Shown here piece by piece: positions 18,272 through 27,104 of a stretch of DNA of 64,000 bases; position 1 is the first letter of the stretch, and each line of letters opens with the position of its first letter. The DNA lies in contig JADBKH010000031.1 of assembly GCA_014896485.1 (NCBI GenBank), positions 1 through 64,000 on the forward strand. The letters run 5' to 3'. The DNA is from Bacillota bacterium (lineage in GTDB: Bacteria > Bacillota > Bacilli > Bu12). Under the pieces are notes generated by a model. It was not told where the DNA came from and ran no database searches. It was given only the letters and a program-made list of their open reading frames with translations. The position numbers were made by a program, and so were the translations under genes.

Positions 18272-20278
18272 TTAGGTCAGCTCATCTTTGCGCCGAAAGA
18301 CGGCAATCGCCGACACCAAAAAGAGGAGTGCCCAGCCGGCTAGGGTCACCGTCGGTTGCCAGGCAAAATCGTAACCCGTATGGGTACTTGGAGCCGCACC
18401 CGCGAACCCCCCTTGCGTATTGCCAAGCTCTGCGACAGGAGAAGTGTGGGCGACGAACAAAAAATGGGTCCAACCGGGCAAGTGCAACATGCCCGCAGCA
18501 TCGAGGCCATTGAGAATGCTCCAGCTGATCTCGCCAACGAGAAAGATACCGATGGTCAAGCCGATGGCGACACCTGTACCGCGGGTAAACGAGGAGATCA
18601 GCGTTCCCAATCCTTCTGCCATCAGGCAGAGCAGCATAGCCAGTCCCATCGCCACCAAGCTGTATTGCCAGACCGGCAACAGTAAGAAGGGGCTTGCTGC
18701 AGCGGAAGAGGCGTTTCGCATCAATAAGGTTGCACTTGAAAAGCCACCCCAATGCCCTTGAGTGAGACCTGCAGTGAGATATGTGGCTACCCACGAGAGG
18801 AGCAAGGCCCCCACTGTAGCTGCGACAAGGGCGGTGAACTTGGCGGCCAAGATGGAAGAACGGGAGGCAGGTCGACTGAGCAGCAGCTTGATGGTGCCGT
18901 CGGCCCTCTCCTGTGCGATCAGTTCTGCCGCAAGCCAGGCGAAGAGCAAGACGAACAGGCTCATGCCATTGAGCGTCGTTGTCTGTGTCGCCATACTCGC
19001 GGCATACCAGTTGCTGGGCGGAATGTTGTGATCGAGCTGGTACTGCAGTTGCTGGATCGCCGTTTGCGCGTTCTCGATTTGGTTTTGCACGGCAGATCTT
19101 GCCGATGCAGGGACGTCTTTCGGCATCTCCGCCAGCGATTTTTGCAGCTCTGTGATCGATTCCTGCTGGGATTGGATTTGGGCATGGATCTTATCTTGCC
19201 AATGCTGTGGCTGAGCGGGTCCCGTTAAGGTGGCGACGGCGGTCATGCCTGCAAAAAGACCAGGATGAGGATGGCCGGGATGAGCAGCAAACCGTGCGTT
19301 GTTTGCGCAATTTTTCCCACTCGTTGGCAAACAGCGCAAGGATCTCATGCCTGCCCCTCCTCCAGCTTCGGTCAATTCCAGGAAGGCTTCCTCCAGGCTG
19401 CGGCGCAAGCGGCGCAGTTCGTAAATCTCAACCGGTGCATCCAACAGATTGCGCAACAGCGCACTGGGAGGCGTCTCTTCAGACAAAGAGACCCGCAGGG
19501 TAGCACTGTCTTCCTCATTTCCATCGACCAGCGTGGCCCCAGGGATTTCTGCTATCCGCTGCCGTGCCAAGGCAGTGTCGGAAACAGTCACTGCATAAAG
19601 ATTGCCTTGGGCAGTCGTCAGTTCTGCAACGCTCGCTTCCGTAACGACAGCTCCCTCTTGGATCACCGCGACACGCTGGCAGATCTGCTCGACTTCGGAG
19701 AGCAGATGGCTGGAAAGAAAGACCGCCAAACCCCGTTCTTCGCGCAATTGCTTGATCAATTCGCGGACTTCGTGCATCCCGGATGGATCCAGCCCGTTGG
19801 TCGGTTCGTCGAGGATCAAGATCTTGGGATCGCCCAACAGCGCCTGGGCGATGCCCAAACGCTGCCGCATGCCGAGCGAATACCGCTGCACTTTTTCGTC
19901 TTCGCGATCCTTGAGTCCGACAAGGCGCATCAGCTCATCCATCTTTTGTTCATCGACCGCATCGACCATCCGGGCGAACTGGCGCAGGTTCTGCCGACCG
20001 GTCAGAAAGCCGTATAGGTTGGGATTTTCTACGATGGCCCCGAAGCAGTACGCAGCTGCACGATGGTCGCGCAAGGCATCATGTCCGCAGACGCGGATTG
20101 CGCCCGTTGTTGGTCGGATGAGGCCGACAATCGTACGAATGGTGGTTGTTTTGCCGGCCCCGTTGGGTCCTAGAAATCCATAGACTTCCCCCTCCCGAAC
20201 CGTCAAGCTGACATCTTTGACCGCTTGGCGATGGCCAAAGCGCTTGCTGAGATGTTCGATTTCTAGAACGGCTTCCAC
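18272..20278 (-). CDS. ABC transporter: ATP-binding domain read through into permease (frames disturbed)
   Basis: The first 300 residues are an ABC-2-type ATPase: Walker A GPNGAGKTTT, signature YSLGMRQR, Walker B ILILDEPTNGLDP, and a C-terminal domain as in bacitracin/lantibiotic immunity or YhfS/EcsA-like exporters. The rest is a permease with about six membrane segments and a large helical extracellular loop (DKIHAQIQSQQESITELQ). Between residues 305 and 350 the expected permease N-terminus is spread over three frames: ALFANEWEKLRKQRT in one, GLLLIPAILILVFLQA in another. So this is almost certainly two genes whose junction carries two indels. The GTG at 20278 has GGGGGAGGGA upstream. Confidence 0.75.
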   Translation of the reverse strand: MEAVLEIEHLSKRFGHRQAVKDVSLTVREGEVYGFLGPNGAGKTTTIRTIVGLIRPTTGAIRVCGHDALRDHRAAAYCFGAIVENPNLYGFLTGRQNLRQFARMVDAVDEQKMDELMRLVGLKDREDEKVQRYSLGMRQRLGIAQALLGDPKILILDEPTNGLDPSGMHEVRELIKQLREERGLAVFLSSHLLSEVEQICQRVAVIQEGAVVTEASVAELTTAQGNLYAVTVSDTALARQRIAEIPGATLVDGNEEDSATLRVSLSEETPPSALLRNLLDAPVEIYELRRLRRSLEEAFLELTEAGGGAGMRSLRCLPTSGKNCANNARFAAHPGHPHPGLFAGMTAVATLTGPAQPQHWQDKIHAQIQSQQESITELQKSLAEMPKDVPASARSAVQNQIENAQTAIQQLQYQLDHNIPPSNWYAASMATQTTTLNGMSLFVLLFAWLAAELIAQERADGTIKLLLSRPASRSSILAAKFTALVAATVGALLLSWVATYLTAGLTQGHWGGFSSATLLMRNASSAAASPFLLLPVWQYSLVAMGLAMLLCLMAEGLGTLISSFTRGTGVAIGLTIGIFLVGEISWSILNGLDAAGMLHLPGWTHFLFVAHTSPVAELGNTQGGFAGAAPSTHTGYDFAWQPTVTLAGWALLFLVSAIAVFRRKDELT

Positions 20279-20496
20279 ATCTTCCCTCCCCCGCTACGAT
20301 TAGCGCATAAAACGTTTTTTCAAGTCAAGGGGGTAACAGAAGCTTAACCGATGCACGCCCTTTGTTTTAGACGAAACAAGGGTGTCTTTGGTTTGCCACG
20401 TGCTGTCTCTTTGGCTCCTTCCGTGAACCGATCGCGGCGCTGTTTCGTCTTCTTCTCAGGAGCATTACAAATGCCTAGCAAAGGAGACAAGACGCG

Positions 20497-21214
20497 GTGA
20501 CGATTCCAATCAGTGTGGAGCATGTGTACAAGCGTTATCGGCACAAGCAGATGCTGCAGGATCTTTCCTTGGAGCTGACCACGGGAGTCTACGCCTGCTG
20601 GGCCCCAATGGCGCCGGGAAATCGACGTCGCCCAACTGATCGCCTTGTTGTGGCCGCCCGATGAAGGACGCATCGAATTCGATGGTGTCGATCCCTGGTG
20701 CCTGCCCGAAACGCAGCGTGCCCGCATCAAGCAGCACATTGGCTATGTTCCCCAAGCGCTGCTTTTGCCACAGCGGCTGCGAGTCAGCGCGGTCTTTCGT
20801 TATTTTGCTGTCCTGTGGGGCGTAGAAGAAAAGGCCGCCTTTCGCGCCATGCAAACTTGGGGACTTGCTTCCTTGTGCCGCCAGCGTGTCAGCTATCTCT
20901 TGGGTGGAGAGCGGCAACGTCTGTTGCTGGCGGTCAGTGAACTTGCACAGCCGTCGCTGTGGGTGTTGGATGAGCTCTTTCGTGCCCTCGATGCCGAAGG
21001 AGCGCATCAACTGGAAGGCCGTCTGGCGACGGTGACCCGCGGCCCCCATCCAGTGACGGTCTTCCTGATCACCCATCTTTTTGGACCCATAGAAAGACTG
21101 TGGGACAAACTGCTCCTTTTGGAACACGCTCACTTGGCTGGTCAACTTACTGCTGCTGATACAGGCCTTACGCTTACCGAGGCATATCGACGCCTGCACA
21201 TCGAGCGTCGCTAA
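20497..21214 (+). pseudogene. ABC transporter ATPase with two frameshifts and degenerate motifs
   Basis: A GTG at 20497 behind AAGGAGA opens SVEHVYKRYRHKQMLQDLSLELTTG, a normal ABC ATPase beginning. The Walker A region can be read as LLGPNGAGKST only by shifting frame near 20594 and again near 20628; from there the frame runs open to 21214. The later motifs are unusual: the signature is YLLGGERQR instead of LSGGQ, and Walker B ends LDELF instead of LDEPT. Either an inactive or regulatory ATPase, or a decaying gene. It is divergent from the ABC gene at 18272-20278, and could be its former partner. Confidence 0.6.
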
Positions 21215-21250
21215 ATGCGCCCTGGGCTTGGCGAGAGATCTGCTTTGCCC

Positions 21251-22189
21251 CTACGCTCTTTCCTTATCATAGAGGGAGACAGGGCTTTGCGTCAAGGTGC
21301 GTTTTAACCAAGAAGCGACCGCTTCTTCGAAGCCAATGGGATTGTCCCCCATGACACTGTGGCCGGCGCGTGGGACGATCGCCGTCTCCGCATGTGGCAG
21401 ATGCGCAGCTAGGGTATCTGCCGCTTCCTGGGAGAGCATGTCGCTTTCCGCACCGCGTACGATCAGCGTCGGTGCAGTGACAGCATCGATATCAGCCCAA
21501 AGGGTCTCAGGATGAAAACGGCGGAGGTCTTCTTCCGTGGGCGGTTGGCGAAAGAATGGATCGTATTTCCATGTCCATCTGCCATCTTCGCGTTGCCGCA
21601 AGTTGTGCATCAGGCTAGTGCGTAGCTGATGCTTGGGCCGTCGAGGGTTGAAGCGGTGCGCACGCTCCACCAGTGTTTCGACGTCTTCAAAGATGTCCGG
21701 TGCAGCCATGAATTGGCGTAAGTTCTCAACACCTTTGGGCAGGATCTGCGGGCCAATGTCGACGACGACGAGGGCTTTGATCAATGTGGGCCAGCGTCCT
21801 GCGAAGGTGAGCGCAGTCAAGCCTCCCATCGACAGGCCGACCAAGACGAAAGGGGGCAAGCGCAGCTCATCCTCTACAAGGGCATGGAGATCGGTGGCCA
21901 TTGTTGGACGGGTGTAATCGTGATCGGCTGCCCAAGCGCTATCCCCATGGCCGCGCAAATCCAAGGCCCGTAGATGGAAGTGGCGGCGCATGGAAAGTGC
22001 AAAGAAATCCCACGTATGCGCTTGTTGGCCGACGCCGTGCAGGCAAATCATCGGCGGTTTTCCTTCGCGGCCCCAATCCAAGGCGTGCAAAGTAGTACCA
22101 TTGACGTCCCAAAAACAATCTTTGGGCGGATCAAGCGGTTGATCGACCGCAATGCCCCATTCTTCTGCCGCTTCGAGCAGCGGCGTCAT
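21251..22189 (-). CDS. Alpha/beta-fold hydrolase
   Basis: A 312-residue cytosolic hydrolase with oxyanion block HGVGQQAHTWDFF, DLRGHGDS, nucleophile elbow GLSMGG near residue 117, an acid in IVRGAESDML, and the catalytic His in RAGHSVMGD. This layout fits esterases, haloperoxidase-like or C-C hydrolases. No signal peptide. It lies divergent from the SCP2 gene at 22370. Substrate unknown. Confidence 0.85.
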   Translation of the reverse strand: MTPLLEAAEEWGIAVDQPLDPPKDCFWDVNGTTLHALDWGREGKPPMICLHGVGQQAHTWDFFALSMRRHFHLRALDLRGHGDSAWAADHDYTRPTMATDLHALVEDELRLPPFVLVGLSMGGLTALTFAGRWPTLIKALVVVDIGPQILPKGVENLRQFMAAPDIFEDVETLVERAHRFNPRRPKHQLRTSLMHNLRQREDGRWTWKYDPFFRQPPTEEDLRRFHPETLWADIDAVTAPTLIVRGAESDMLSQEAADTLAAHLPHAETAIVPRAGHSVMGDNPIGFEEAVASWLKRTLTQSPVSLYDKERA

Positions 22190-22369
22190 CCAATCCGTAA
22201 AGGTGCCCCCTTTTGTATGTTGAATCCAGAATTATTTGCTCATTTATAATCTCCCTTCTCCGGGGGAAATGCAAGCTGCAGACAGGGTGGGTAAAAGGAT
22301 TTAGACTGTTTATGAGCAACCAGCAACGGTAAGATTGCGCTGTAGAAAATGAGAAAAAGGGGTAAGACC

Positions 22370-22687
22370 ATGAAAAAATTTGAAGAGATGATGGAGCAAC
22401 TGTTGGATCGCCTGAATGCCCACCCTGAAGCGCTTGTCGATGCGGCCGGTGTCTATCAGTTCGACATTGCTGGAGCGGGAAACTACCAGTTGATTATTGA
22501 AGGGGAGCAGGCCCGTTTAGTGACGCCCCCGGCGGATACGCCGGTCGTGACGATTAAAGTGGCGCTGGAAGATCTGGAACAGATGCGTACCGGCGAACTC
22601 AATCCCGCCTCTGCTTTTATGGCCGGTCGGGTGCAGTTGGAAGGAGATTGGTCCCAGGCGCTTAAATTACAGACGCTCTTCGGCTGA
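22370..22687 (+). CDS. SCP2 sterol-carrier-like lipid-binding protein
   Basis: A 105-residue protein of the SCP2 fold, which binds acyl chains, sterols or other hydrophobic ligands in a tunnel. The pattern VYQFDIAGAGNYQLII, then TIKVALEDLEQM, then NPASAFMAGRVQLEGDWSQALKLQ is the core of small bacterial SCP2 proteins. The ATG at 22370 follows AAAGGGGTAAGACC. It stands alone before the regulated promoter at 22749 but is very like the SCP2 gene at 28797, so they are probably paralogues with a carrier role in the same pathway. Confidence 0.85.
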   Translation: MKKFEEMMEQLLDRLNAHPEALVDAAGVYQFDIAGAGNYQLIIEGEQARLVTPPADTPVVTIKVALEDLEQMRTGELNPASAFMAGRVQLEGDWSQALKLQTLFG

Positions 22688-22748
22688 GCGGAGGTTCTAA
22701 AAGAGAGGGGTGCCCCGTTGCTTCTAAATATAGCAATCTAATTCAAGC

Positions 22749-22794
22749 TTGCAAGAAGACCATTCTTTTGGTAAGATTGATACGTGTACGTTCT
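22749..22794 (+). promoter_or_regulatory. Promoter with RTACG-N4-CGTAY operator (site 1)
   Basis: TTGCAA (22749-22754), 17 bases, TAAGAT (22772-22777), then GATACG-TGTA-CGTTCT (22779-22794). The left arm matches the shared operator exactly; the right arm has one change from CGTAYT. It drives the 22848-25855 operon (SCP2-like, alcohol dehydrogenase, aldehyde dehydrogenase). The placement just after the -10 box is the same as at the other sites. Confidence 0.65.
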
Positions 22795-22847
22795 AGTATT
22801 TGGGCCATTGGCCTTTTTGTTGTACTCAGCAGAAGAGGAGGAGAAAG

Positions 22848-23273
22848 ATGTCGGTTCCCTTTTTTAGCGAAGCATGGGCCAACGTGTGGAAAGAGAAACT
22901 CAATGCCAGCGATGCCTATCATACGGCAGCGGCCAACTGGGAATGGCCGCTGGTTGTTGTCTTTAAGGCAGATCCGGACTTGGGCATCGATGAAGACATT
23001 GGTATCTATCTCGATCTCTACCACGGCGAATGCCGCGAAGCCCGGTTGGCTACCCCCCAGGACCAGGAAAAAGTTCCATATGTGATCAGTGCAGATGCGT
23101 ACACGTGGAAACAAATTTTGAACCGGGAGCTTGATCCCATCATGGGTATCATGCAGGGCAAGATGAAGCTGGAGAAGGGGGATATGGCGACGTTGGCTGG
23201 CTATGTGCTGGCTGCCAAAGAGCTGGTCAACACCGCGTTAGAGATCGAAACCTCTTTTCCCGAGGGATGGTGA
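22848..23273 (+). CDS. SCP2-like lipid-transfer protein
   Basis: A 141-residue protein distantly like SCP2: VVVFKADPDLGIDEDIGIYLDL, a YVISADAYTWKQIL helix, and IMGIMQGKMKLEKGDMATLAGYV, matching the FMAGRxxxEGD block of the smaller paralogues. GAGGAGGAGAAAG precedes the ATG. It is first in an operon, four bases before the alcohol dehydrogenase, so it may present a hydrophobic alcohol or aldehyde to these enzymes; that is inference. Confidence 0.75.
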   Translation: MSVPFFSEAWANVWKEKLNASDAYHTAAANWEWPLVVVFKADPDLGIDEDIGIYLDLYHGECREARLATPQDQEKVPYVISADAYTWKQILNRELDPIMGIMQGKMKLEKGDMATLAGYVLAAKELVNTALEIETSFPEGW

Positions 23274-23276
23274 GCT

Positions 23277-24317
23277 ATGAAAGCGGCGGTTTTCAAGGGA
23301 ATGCATGAAGTCAGCGTGGAAAAGGTTCCCGAACCACAGATTCAACAACCTACAGATGTTGTGATCCGTGTCACGGTGAGTGCCGTCTGTGGTTCAGATC
23401 TCCACCTGTATCACAACAAGATACCTGGGTTGTTGCCGGGAGCGGTGTTGGGGCACGAGTACGTCGGGGTGGTGGAAGAGGTCGGTTCACAGGTCCGCAT
23501 GTTTGCCAAAGGGGATCGGGTGATCGGCGCTTTCAATCCAGCTTGTGGTATCTGTGAATTCTGCCGACGTGGTGCTTATAACCTCTGCAAAAACGGTGGA
23601 ATCCTGGGTTATGGAATGGCTTTCGGAAATTTGGCCGGTACGCAGGCCGAATACGCGCGTATTCCATTTGCCGATACCACTTTGCGCAAAGTCCCAAAAA
23701 CAGTCAGCGATGAGCAAGCCATTTTCTGCGGGGACATTCTGACAACTGCTTATGGAGCGGTAAAGAATGCCGCCCTGGTACCAGGAGAGACGGTCGCCGT
23801 CATCGGTGCAGGGCCGGTTGGCTTGCTGGCCGTGCAAAGTGCCTTTGCACAAGGAGCAGCCAAGGTACTCTCCTTGGATCTGGTCGATGAGCGCCTGCAG
23901 ATGGCCGAGGAGTTCGGAGCGATACCGATCAACTCGTCAAAGAATGCGACAGGCCAAGTCATGGAACAAACCGATGGCATCGGAGCAGATGTGGTGATCG
24001 AAGCGGTGGGGGGTACCCCAACCATTCTAATGGCCTTTGATCTCGTCCGGCCAGGTGGGCGAGTTTCCACGGTGGGCATTACAGCGGAGCCACAGATGAC
24101 CTATCCGTTGATGTCGTCGTTGGTCCGAGACCTAACCTTCCGTATCGGTGTGGCCAACATCCTACGCGATATCGATACGACGCTGCGCTTGGTCGAAAGC
24201 GGTCGACTGCAACCGGAACGGATTATCAGCGACCGATTCTCTTTGGATGATGTGCCGCAAGCCTACCAGAAATTCGCAAATCGCCAAATCCTCAAGGCGA
24301 TCGTGTCGATAAACTAA
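23277..24317 (+). CDS. Zinc-dependent alcohol dehydrogenase (MDR family)
   Basis: A 346-residue medium-chain dehydrogenase. Catalytic zinc ligands are visible in VCGSDLH and GHEYVG, the structural zinc site in CGICEFCRRGAYNLC, and the NAD(P) Rossmann motif in VIGAGPVGLL. Family resemblance is to threonine/butanediol/aryl-alcohol-type dehydrogenases. It is second in the operon with the SCP2-like protein before it and an aldehyde dehydrogenase after it, an arrangement suited to two-step oxidation of an alcohol to an acid. Substrate not predictable. Confidence 0.9.
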   Translation: MKAAVFKGMHEVSVEKVPEPQIQQPTDVVIRVTVSAVCGSDLHLYHNKIPGLLPGAVLGHEYVGVVEEVGSQVRMFAKGDRVIGAFNPACGICEFCRRGAYNLCKNGGILGYGMAFGNLAGTQAEYARIPFADTTLRKVPKTVSDEQAIFCGDILTTAYGAVKNAALVPGETVAVIGAGPVGLLAVQSAFAQGAAKVLSLDLVDERLQMAEEFGAIPINSSKNATGQVMEQTDGIGADVVIEAVGGTPTILMAFDLVRPGGRVSTVGITAEPQMTYPLMSSLVRDLTFRIGVANILRDIDTTLRLVESGRLQPERIISDRFSLDDVPQAYQKFANRQILKAIVSIN

Positions 24318-24343
24318 GAGGTGAGAACGGAGGAGGGAAGGCT

Positions 24344-25855
24344 TTGGCAACCTCGGTGGAAAACGAGCAAGTTATGCCGGCCGTACGTGACTTCATCCGC
24401 AATGGGCCAAAGCGTCTGTTCATTGGTGGAAAGTGGGTTGAATCCCAAGAAGGCAAAACATTCGATGATATCGATCCGGCGACTGGCGAAGGGCTCGCGC
24501 AAGTGTATGAAGCAAAGGAGGCCGATGTCGATCGCGCGGTTGCAGCAGCGCGCCGGGCCTTTGAAGGAACGTGGAGCTCACTGACGTCGGGCGAGCGCGG
24601 CAAGCTGTTGTGGAAACTTGCCGATCTGATGGAAGCACACCAGCTGGAGTTGGCCCAGCTTGAATCGTTGGATACGGGTAAGCCCATCAATGAGGCGATG
24701 ATCGGCGATATTCCGCAAGCCATCAATCACTTTCGCTATTTTGCTGGATGGGCGGGCAAGGTGACGGGTGAGACGCTTACTCCATACGGTCCTTCTCTTC
24801 CCGGAGAGTACCTGGCCTTTACACGTCGCGAACCACTCGGTGTGGTCGGGGCGATCGTACCCTGGAACTTTCCACTGATGATCACGAGCTGGAAAGTGGC
24901 TCCTGCATTGGCTTGTGGCAACACGGTGGTGCTCAAGCCTTCGGAGATGACACCTTTGACTGCCTTACGTTTGGCTGAATTGACACAGGAAGCCGGCTTT
25001 CCGCCTGGGGTCTTCAACGTGTTGCCCGGTTTCGGACAGCCTGCCGGTGCAGCTTTGGCCGACCATATGGGCGTCGACAAGATCTCCTTCACCGGTTCAG
25101 TTGTTGTCGGACGAAGTGTGATGCAGGCGGCAGCGCAGAGCAATTTCAAGCGTGTGACGCTGGAGTTGGGGGGCAAATCGCCCAATATTGTCTTTCCGGA
25201 TGCAGATCTCGACGCAGCGATCAGCGGAGTCATGATGGGTATCTTTTTCAATCAGGGAGAAGTGTGCTGCGCTGGATCACGCCTCTTCTTGCCAAAGTCA
25301 CAATTTGAATCCATGCTGCAGGGATTGGCCGATCGGGCAAAGCAAATTCGCCAAGGTCCTGGGATCTCGCCAATGACGACCATGGGTCCATTGATTTCTG
25401 AAAAACAGATGAACCGAGTTCTGCAGTATATCGAAACCGGAAAGCAAGAGGGGGCACAGGTGGTTTGTGGAGGCGATCGCAATGAAGCGGCTGGCCCTGG
25501 CTACTTTGTGCAGCCAACCATTCTCCTGGGAGAGGATCGGATGACCGTTTCTCAGGAAGAGATCTTTGGACCCGTCTTGGTTGCACTCCCGTACGAGACG
25601 TTTGACGAGGTAATTCAGCGGGCCAACGATACACCTTACGGTTTGGCCGCAGGCATCTGGAGCCGTGATATCAAGACAGCGCTCAAAGCGGCGCACCGCA
25701 TCAAGGCAGGAACGGTCTGGGTCAACGGATACAATGTGCTTGATGCGTCAAGTCCTTGGGGGGGCTTTAAGCAGACAGGAGTTGGGCGAGAGATGGGTTC
25801 GTATGCCCTTGAGCATTATACGGAGGTAAAGAGTGTCTGGGTGAATTTGACCTGA
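24344..25855 (+). CDS. NAD(P)-dependent aldehyde dehydrogenase
   Basis: A 503-residue ALDH-superfamily enzyme that oxidises an aldehyde to a carboxylic acid. Motifs are PWNFPLM, SFTGSVVVGR, the general base Glu in LELGGKSP, and the nucleophile in GEVCCAGSR; the closing PWGGFKQTGVGRE is also present. The start is TTG at 24344 after GGAGGAGGGAAGG. It is the last gene of the operon and ends before a strong hairpin at 25877. Together with the alcohol dehydrogenase it would supply the acid that an acyl-CoA synthetase such as 27105-28676 could activate. Confidence 0.93.
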   Translation: MATSVENEQVMPAVRDFIRNGPKRLFIGGKWVESQEGKTFDDIDPATGEGLAQVYEAKEADVDRAVAAARRAFEGTWSSLTSGERGKLLWKLADLMEAHQLELAQLESLDTGKPINEAMIGDIPQAINHFRYFAGWAGKVTGETLTPYGPSLPGEYLAFTRREPLGVVGAIVPWNFPLMITSWKVAPALACGNTVVLKPSEMTPLTALRLAELTQEAGFPPGVFNVLPGFGQPAGAALADHMGVDKISFTGSVVVGRSVMQAAAQSNFKRVTLELGGKSPNIVFPDADLDAAISGVMMGIFFNQGEVCCAGSRLFLPKSQFESMLQGLADRAKQIRQGPGISPMTTMGPLISEKQMNRVLQYIETGKQEGAQVVCGGDRNEAAGPGYFVQPTILLGEDRMTVSQEEIFGPVLVALPYETFDEVIQRANDTPYGLAAGIWSRDIKTALKAAHRIKAGTVWVNGYNVLDASSPWGGFKQTGVGREMGSYALEHYTEVKSVWVNLT

Positions 25856-25876
25856 GCTTTTGTGGCTACATCACAG

Positions 25877-25920
25877 CGAAGCGAGGAGACCGTTTCAAGC
25901 TTGTCGGTCTCCTCGCTTCG
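25877..25920. terminator. Long perfect hairpin between convergent genes
   Basis: Sixteen-base-pair perfect stem starting CGAAGCGAGG, with a 12-base loop, between the aldehyde dehydrogenase stop and the minus-strand R2lox stop. The T-tract is weak on both strands (TCTC after it on plus), so it may act as a bidirectional terminator or RNA stabiliser. Confidence 0.65.
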
Positions 25921-25944
25921 TCTCATGCGTGGTCATTGATGGCG

Positions 25945-26871
25945 TTAGGTGGCCGCCTGCTCCATTTCTGCCACTTCGGGTTCGTACTCCTCGGCTGGCA
26001 GACGATAAAGTTCTTCAATTTTCTTGCCACGGGCGCGTTCGATGACAGCCATCCGTCCCTGGAATTTCCGTATGCCATATTGCATAAAATCATTCGGATC
26101 GAATGCAAATGGCGGATTTTCTCCGTAAGATGCAGTCAATTCCGAGATTACGCCTGCGGCGTACTGCATCAGGTAGCTCATGCGATTTTGGATCACCTGA
26201 AAAATACTGTCGTCGACAGCGACGAGTCGGGATAGCAGATAGACCCCGTATGCAATGTGTCTTGACTCATCTGTCGCGATGAGTTGGATAGTTCTTCGAA
26301 ATCCAGGTGCCAAGCCCCGCGGCTCGAGCGCCTTGCGAAACCCGTAATAGCCCGTTTCCGCGAGGACACCTTCTACAATCATATTATACGTGACGGAGGC
26401 TTCAGCTTGAGCAGCAGGAGAGGGATCTGTCAGCAATCGGTGCATGGCTCCAGGCAATTCTTCATAGAATATTTTTTTGTAAGATGGAGTATGATACTGG
26501 CTCAGATCTTCATGACATCCGATGGCATCGAGGAATCGGCGAAATGCCTCGGTATGCTTGGATTCTTCAAAAAGAAAGTCAGTCAAGTACATTTCCTCTT
26601 CTAGGCGCCCTTCTTCCGCCATTGTCTTGACCAGCGGGAGCAGGTCTAAGGTGACGGCTTCTTCGCCAGCTCCAAAAAGCGAGACCAATTGCAACATGGC
26701 GTTTCGCTCTGCTTCTGTGATAGCATTCCAGTCTTTCACGTCTTGTGAATAGTCGATCTCATGAGGGTTCCATGTGCCCAGTCGTTTGCCCTTTTCATAC
26801 AGACGCGCGGGAAGCAGTGTCCAGTCAATTCCCTTGTTGATGGATTGGAAAGAGGTATGGATTTCTGCCAT
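25945..26871 (-). CDS. R2-like ligand-binding oxidase (R2lox), copy 1
   Basis: Ferritin-fold dimetal (Mn/Fe) oxidase related to ribonucleotide reductase R2. All six metal ligands known for the family can be placed: E70 in GAGEEAV, E103 and H106 in FEESKH, E167 in NMIVEGVL, E202 and H205 in DESRH. The Val-Tyr pair that forms the ether cross-link in characterised R2lox is also kept (V73, Y162). R2lox binds a long-chain fatty acid ligand, but its reaction is unknown. The ATG at 26871 gives the usual N-terminus; see the leader hairpin. The promoter carries the shared operator. A second copy lies at 33520. Confidence 0.92.
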   Translation of the reverse strand: MAEIHTSFQSINKGIDWTLLPARLYEKGKRLGTWNPHEIDYSQDVKDWNAITEAERNAMLQLVSLFGAGEEAVTLDLLPLVKTMAEEGRLEEEMYLTDFLFEESKHTEAFRRFLDAIGCHEDLSQYHTPSYKKIFYEELPGAMHRLLTDPSPAAQAEASVTYNMIVEGVLAETGYYGFRKALEPRGLAPGFRRTIQLIATDESRHIAYGVYLLSRLVAVDDSIFQVIQNRMSYLMQYAAGVISELTASYGENPPFAFDPNDFMQYGIRKFQGRMAVIERARGKKIEELYRLPAEEYEPEVAEMEQAAT

Positions 26872-26877
26872 TGATCT

Positions 26878-26895
26878 CGTGCCGCACCGCGGCAC
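26878..26895 (-). promoter_or_regulatory. Hairpin between ribosome site and start of R2lox-1
   Basis: On the minus strand GAGGAGGGA is followed by the perfect stem GTGCCGC-GGT-GCGGCAC and then seven bases later by the ATG at 26871. The ribosome site is 24 bases from that ATG, too far unless the hairpin folds and brings the two together. The alternative is a GTG start at 26895 inside the stem with a very short spacing. Confidence 0.5.
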
Positions 26896-26924
26896 TCCCT
26901 CCTCACGTAAAGGAAATGTAGGTT

Positions 26925-26979
26925 AGTACGATAGAGTACTATCTTTGTGGAGTTTACACGTGGGTTATGATACTGTCAA
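26925..26979 (-). promoter_or_regulatory. R2lox-1 promoter with RTACG-N4-CGTAY operator (site 2)
   Basis: Minus strand: TTGACA (26979-26974), 17 bases, TAAACT (26956-26951), then AGTACT-CTAT-CGTACT at 26940-26925. The arms AGTAC/GTACT are perfect. The operator covers the start-point region, so binding should repress. It faces the divergent promoter at 26989. Confidence 0.75.
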
Positions 26980-26988
26980 GACAATTTC

Positions 26989-27044
26989 TTGACACGTCAC
27001 GGAGAAGGTGATATAAAAATCAAAGATTGATACGACATCGTACT
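26989..27044 (+). promoter_or_regulatory. Acyl-CoA synthetase promoter with operator (site 3)
   Basis: TTGACA (26989-26994), 17 bases, TATAAA (27012-27017), then GATACG-ACAT-CGTACT (27029-27044). Near-consensus promoter with the operator at about +5 to +20. With site 2 it forms a divergent regulatory region for R2lox-1 and the acyl-CoA synthetase. Confidence 0.78.
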
Positions 27045-27104
27045 AATTTGAGAAAGCCGGAATTGGAAGTTTTATCTTTTTATTCAACAAGAGGGGCGAG
27101 AGAA

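Noticed and set aside
20340-20400. CCCTTTGTTT / GAAACAAGGG hairpin as a terminator
   Set aside because: The arms pair poorly, and it lies between divergent genes where no transcript should end.
27027-27104. Upstream TTG start extending the acyl-CoA synthetase
   Set aside because: It lies within the operator downstream of the -10 box and has no ribosome site; the ATG at 27105 does. The SDR gene at 32097 shows the same false extension.
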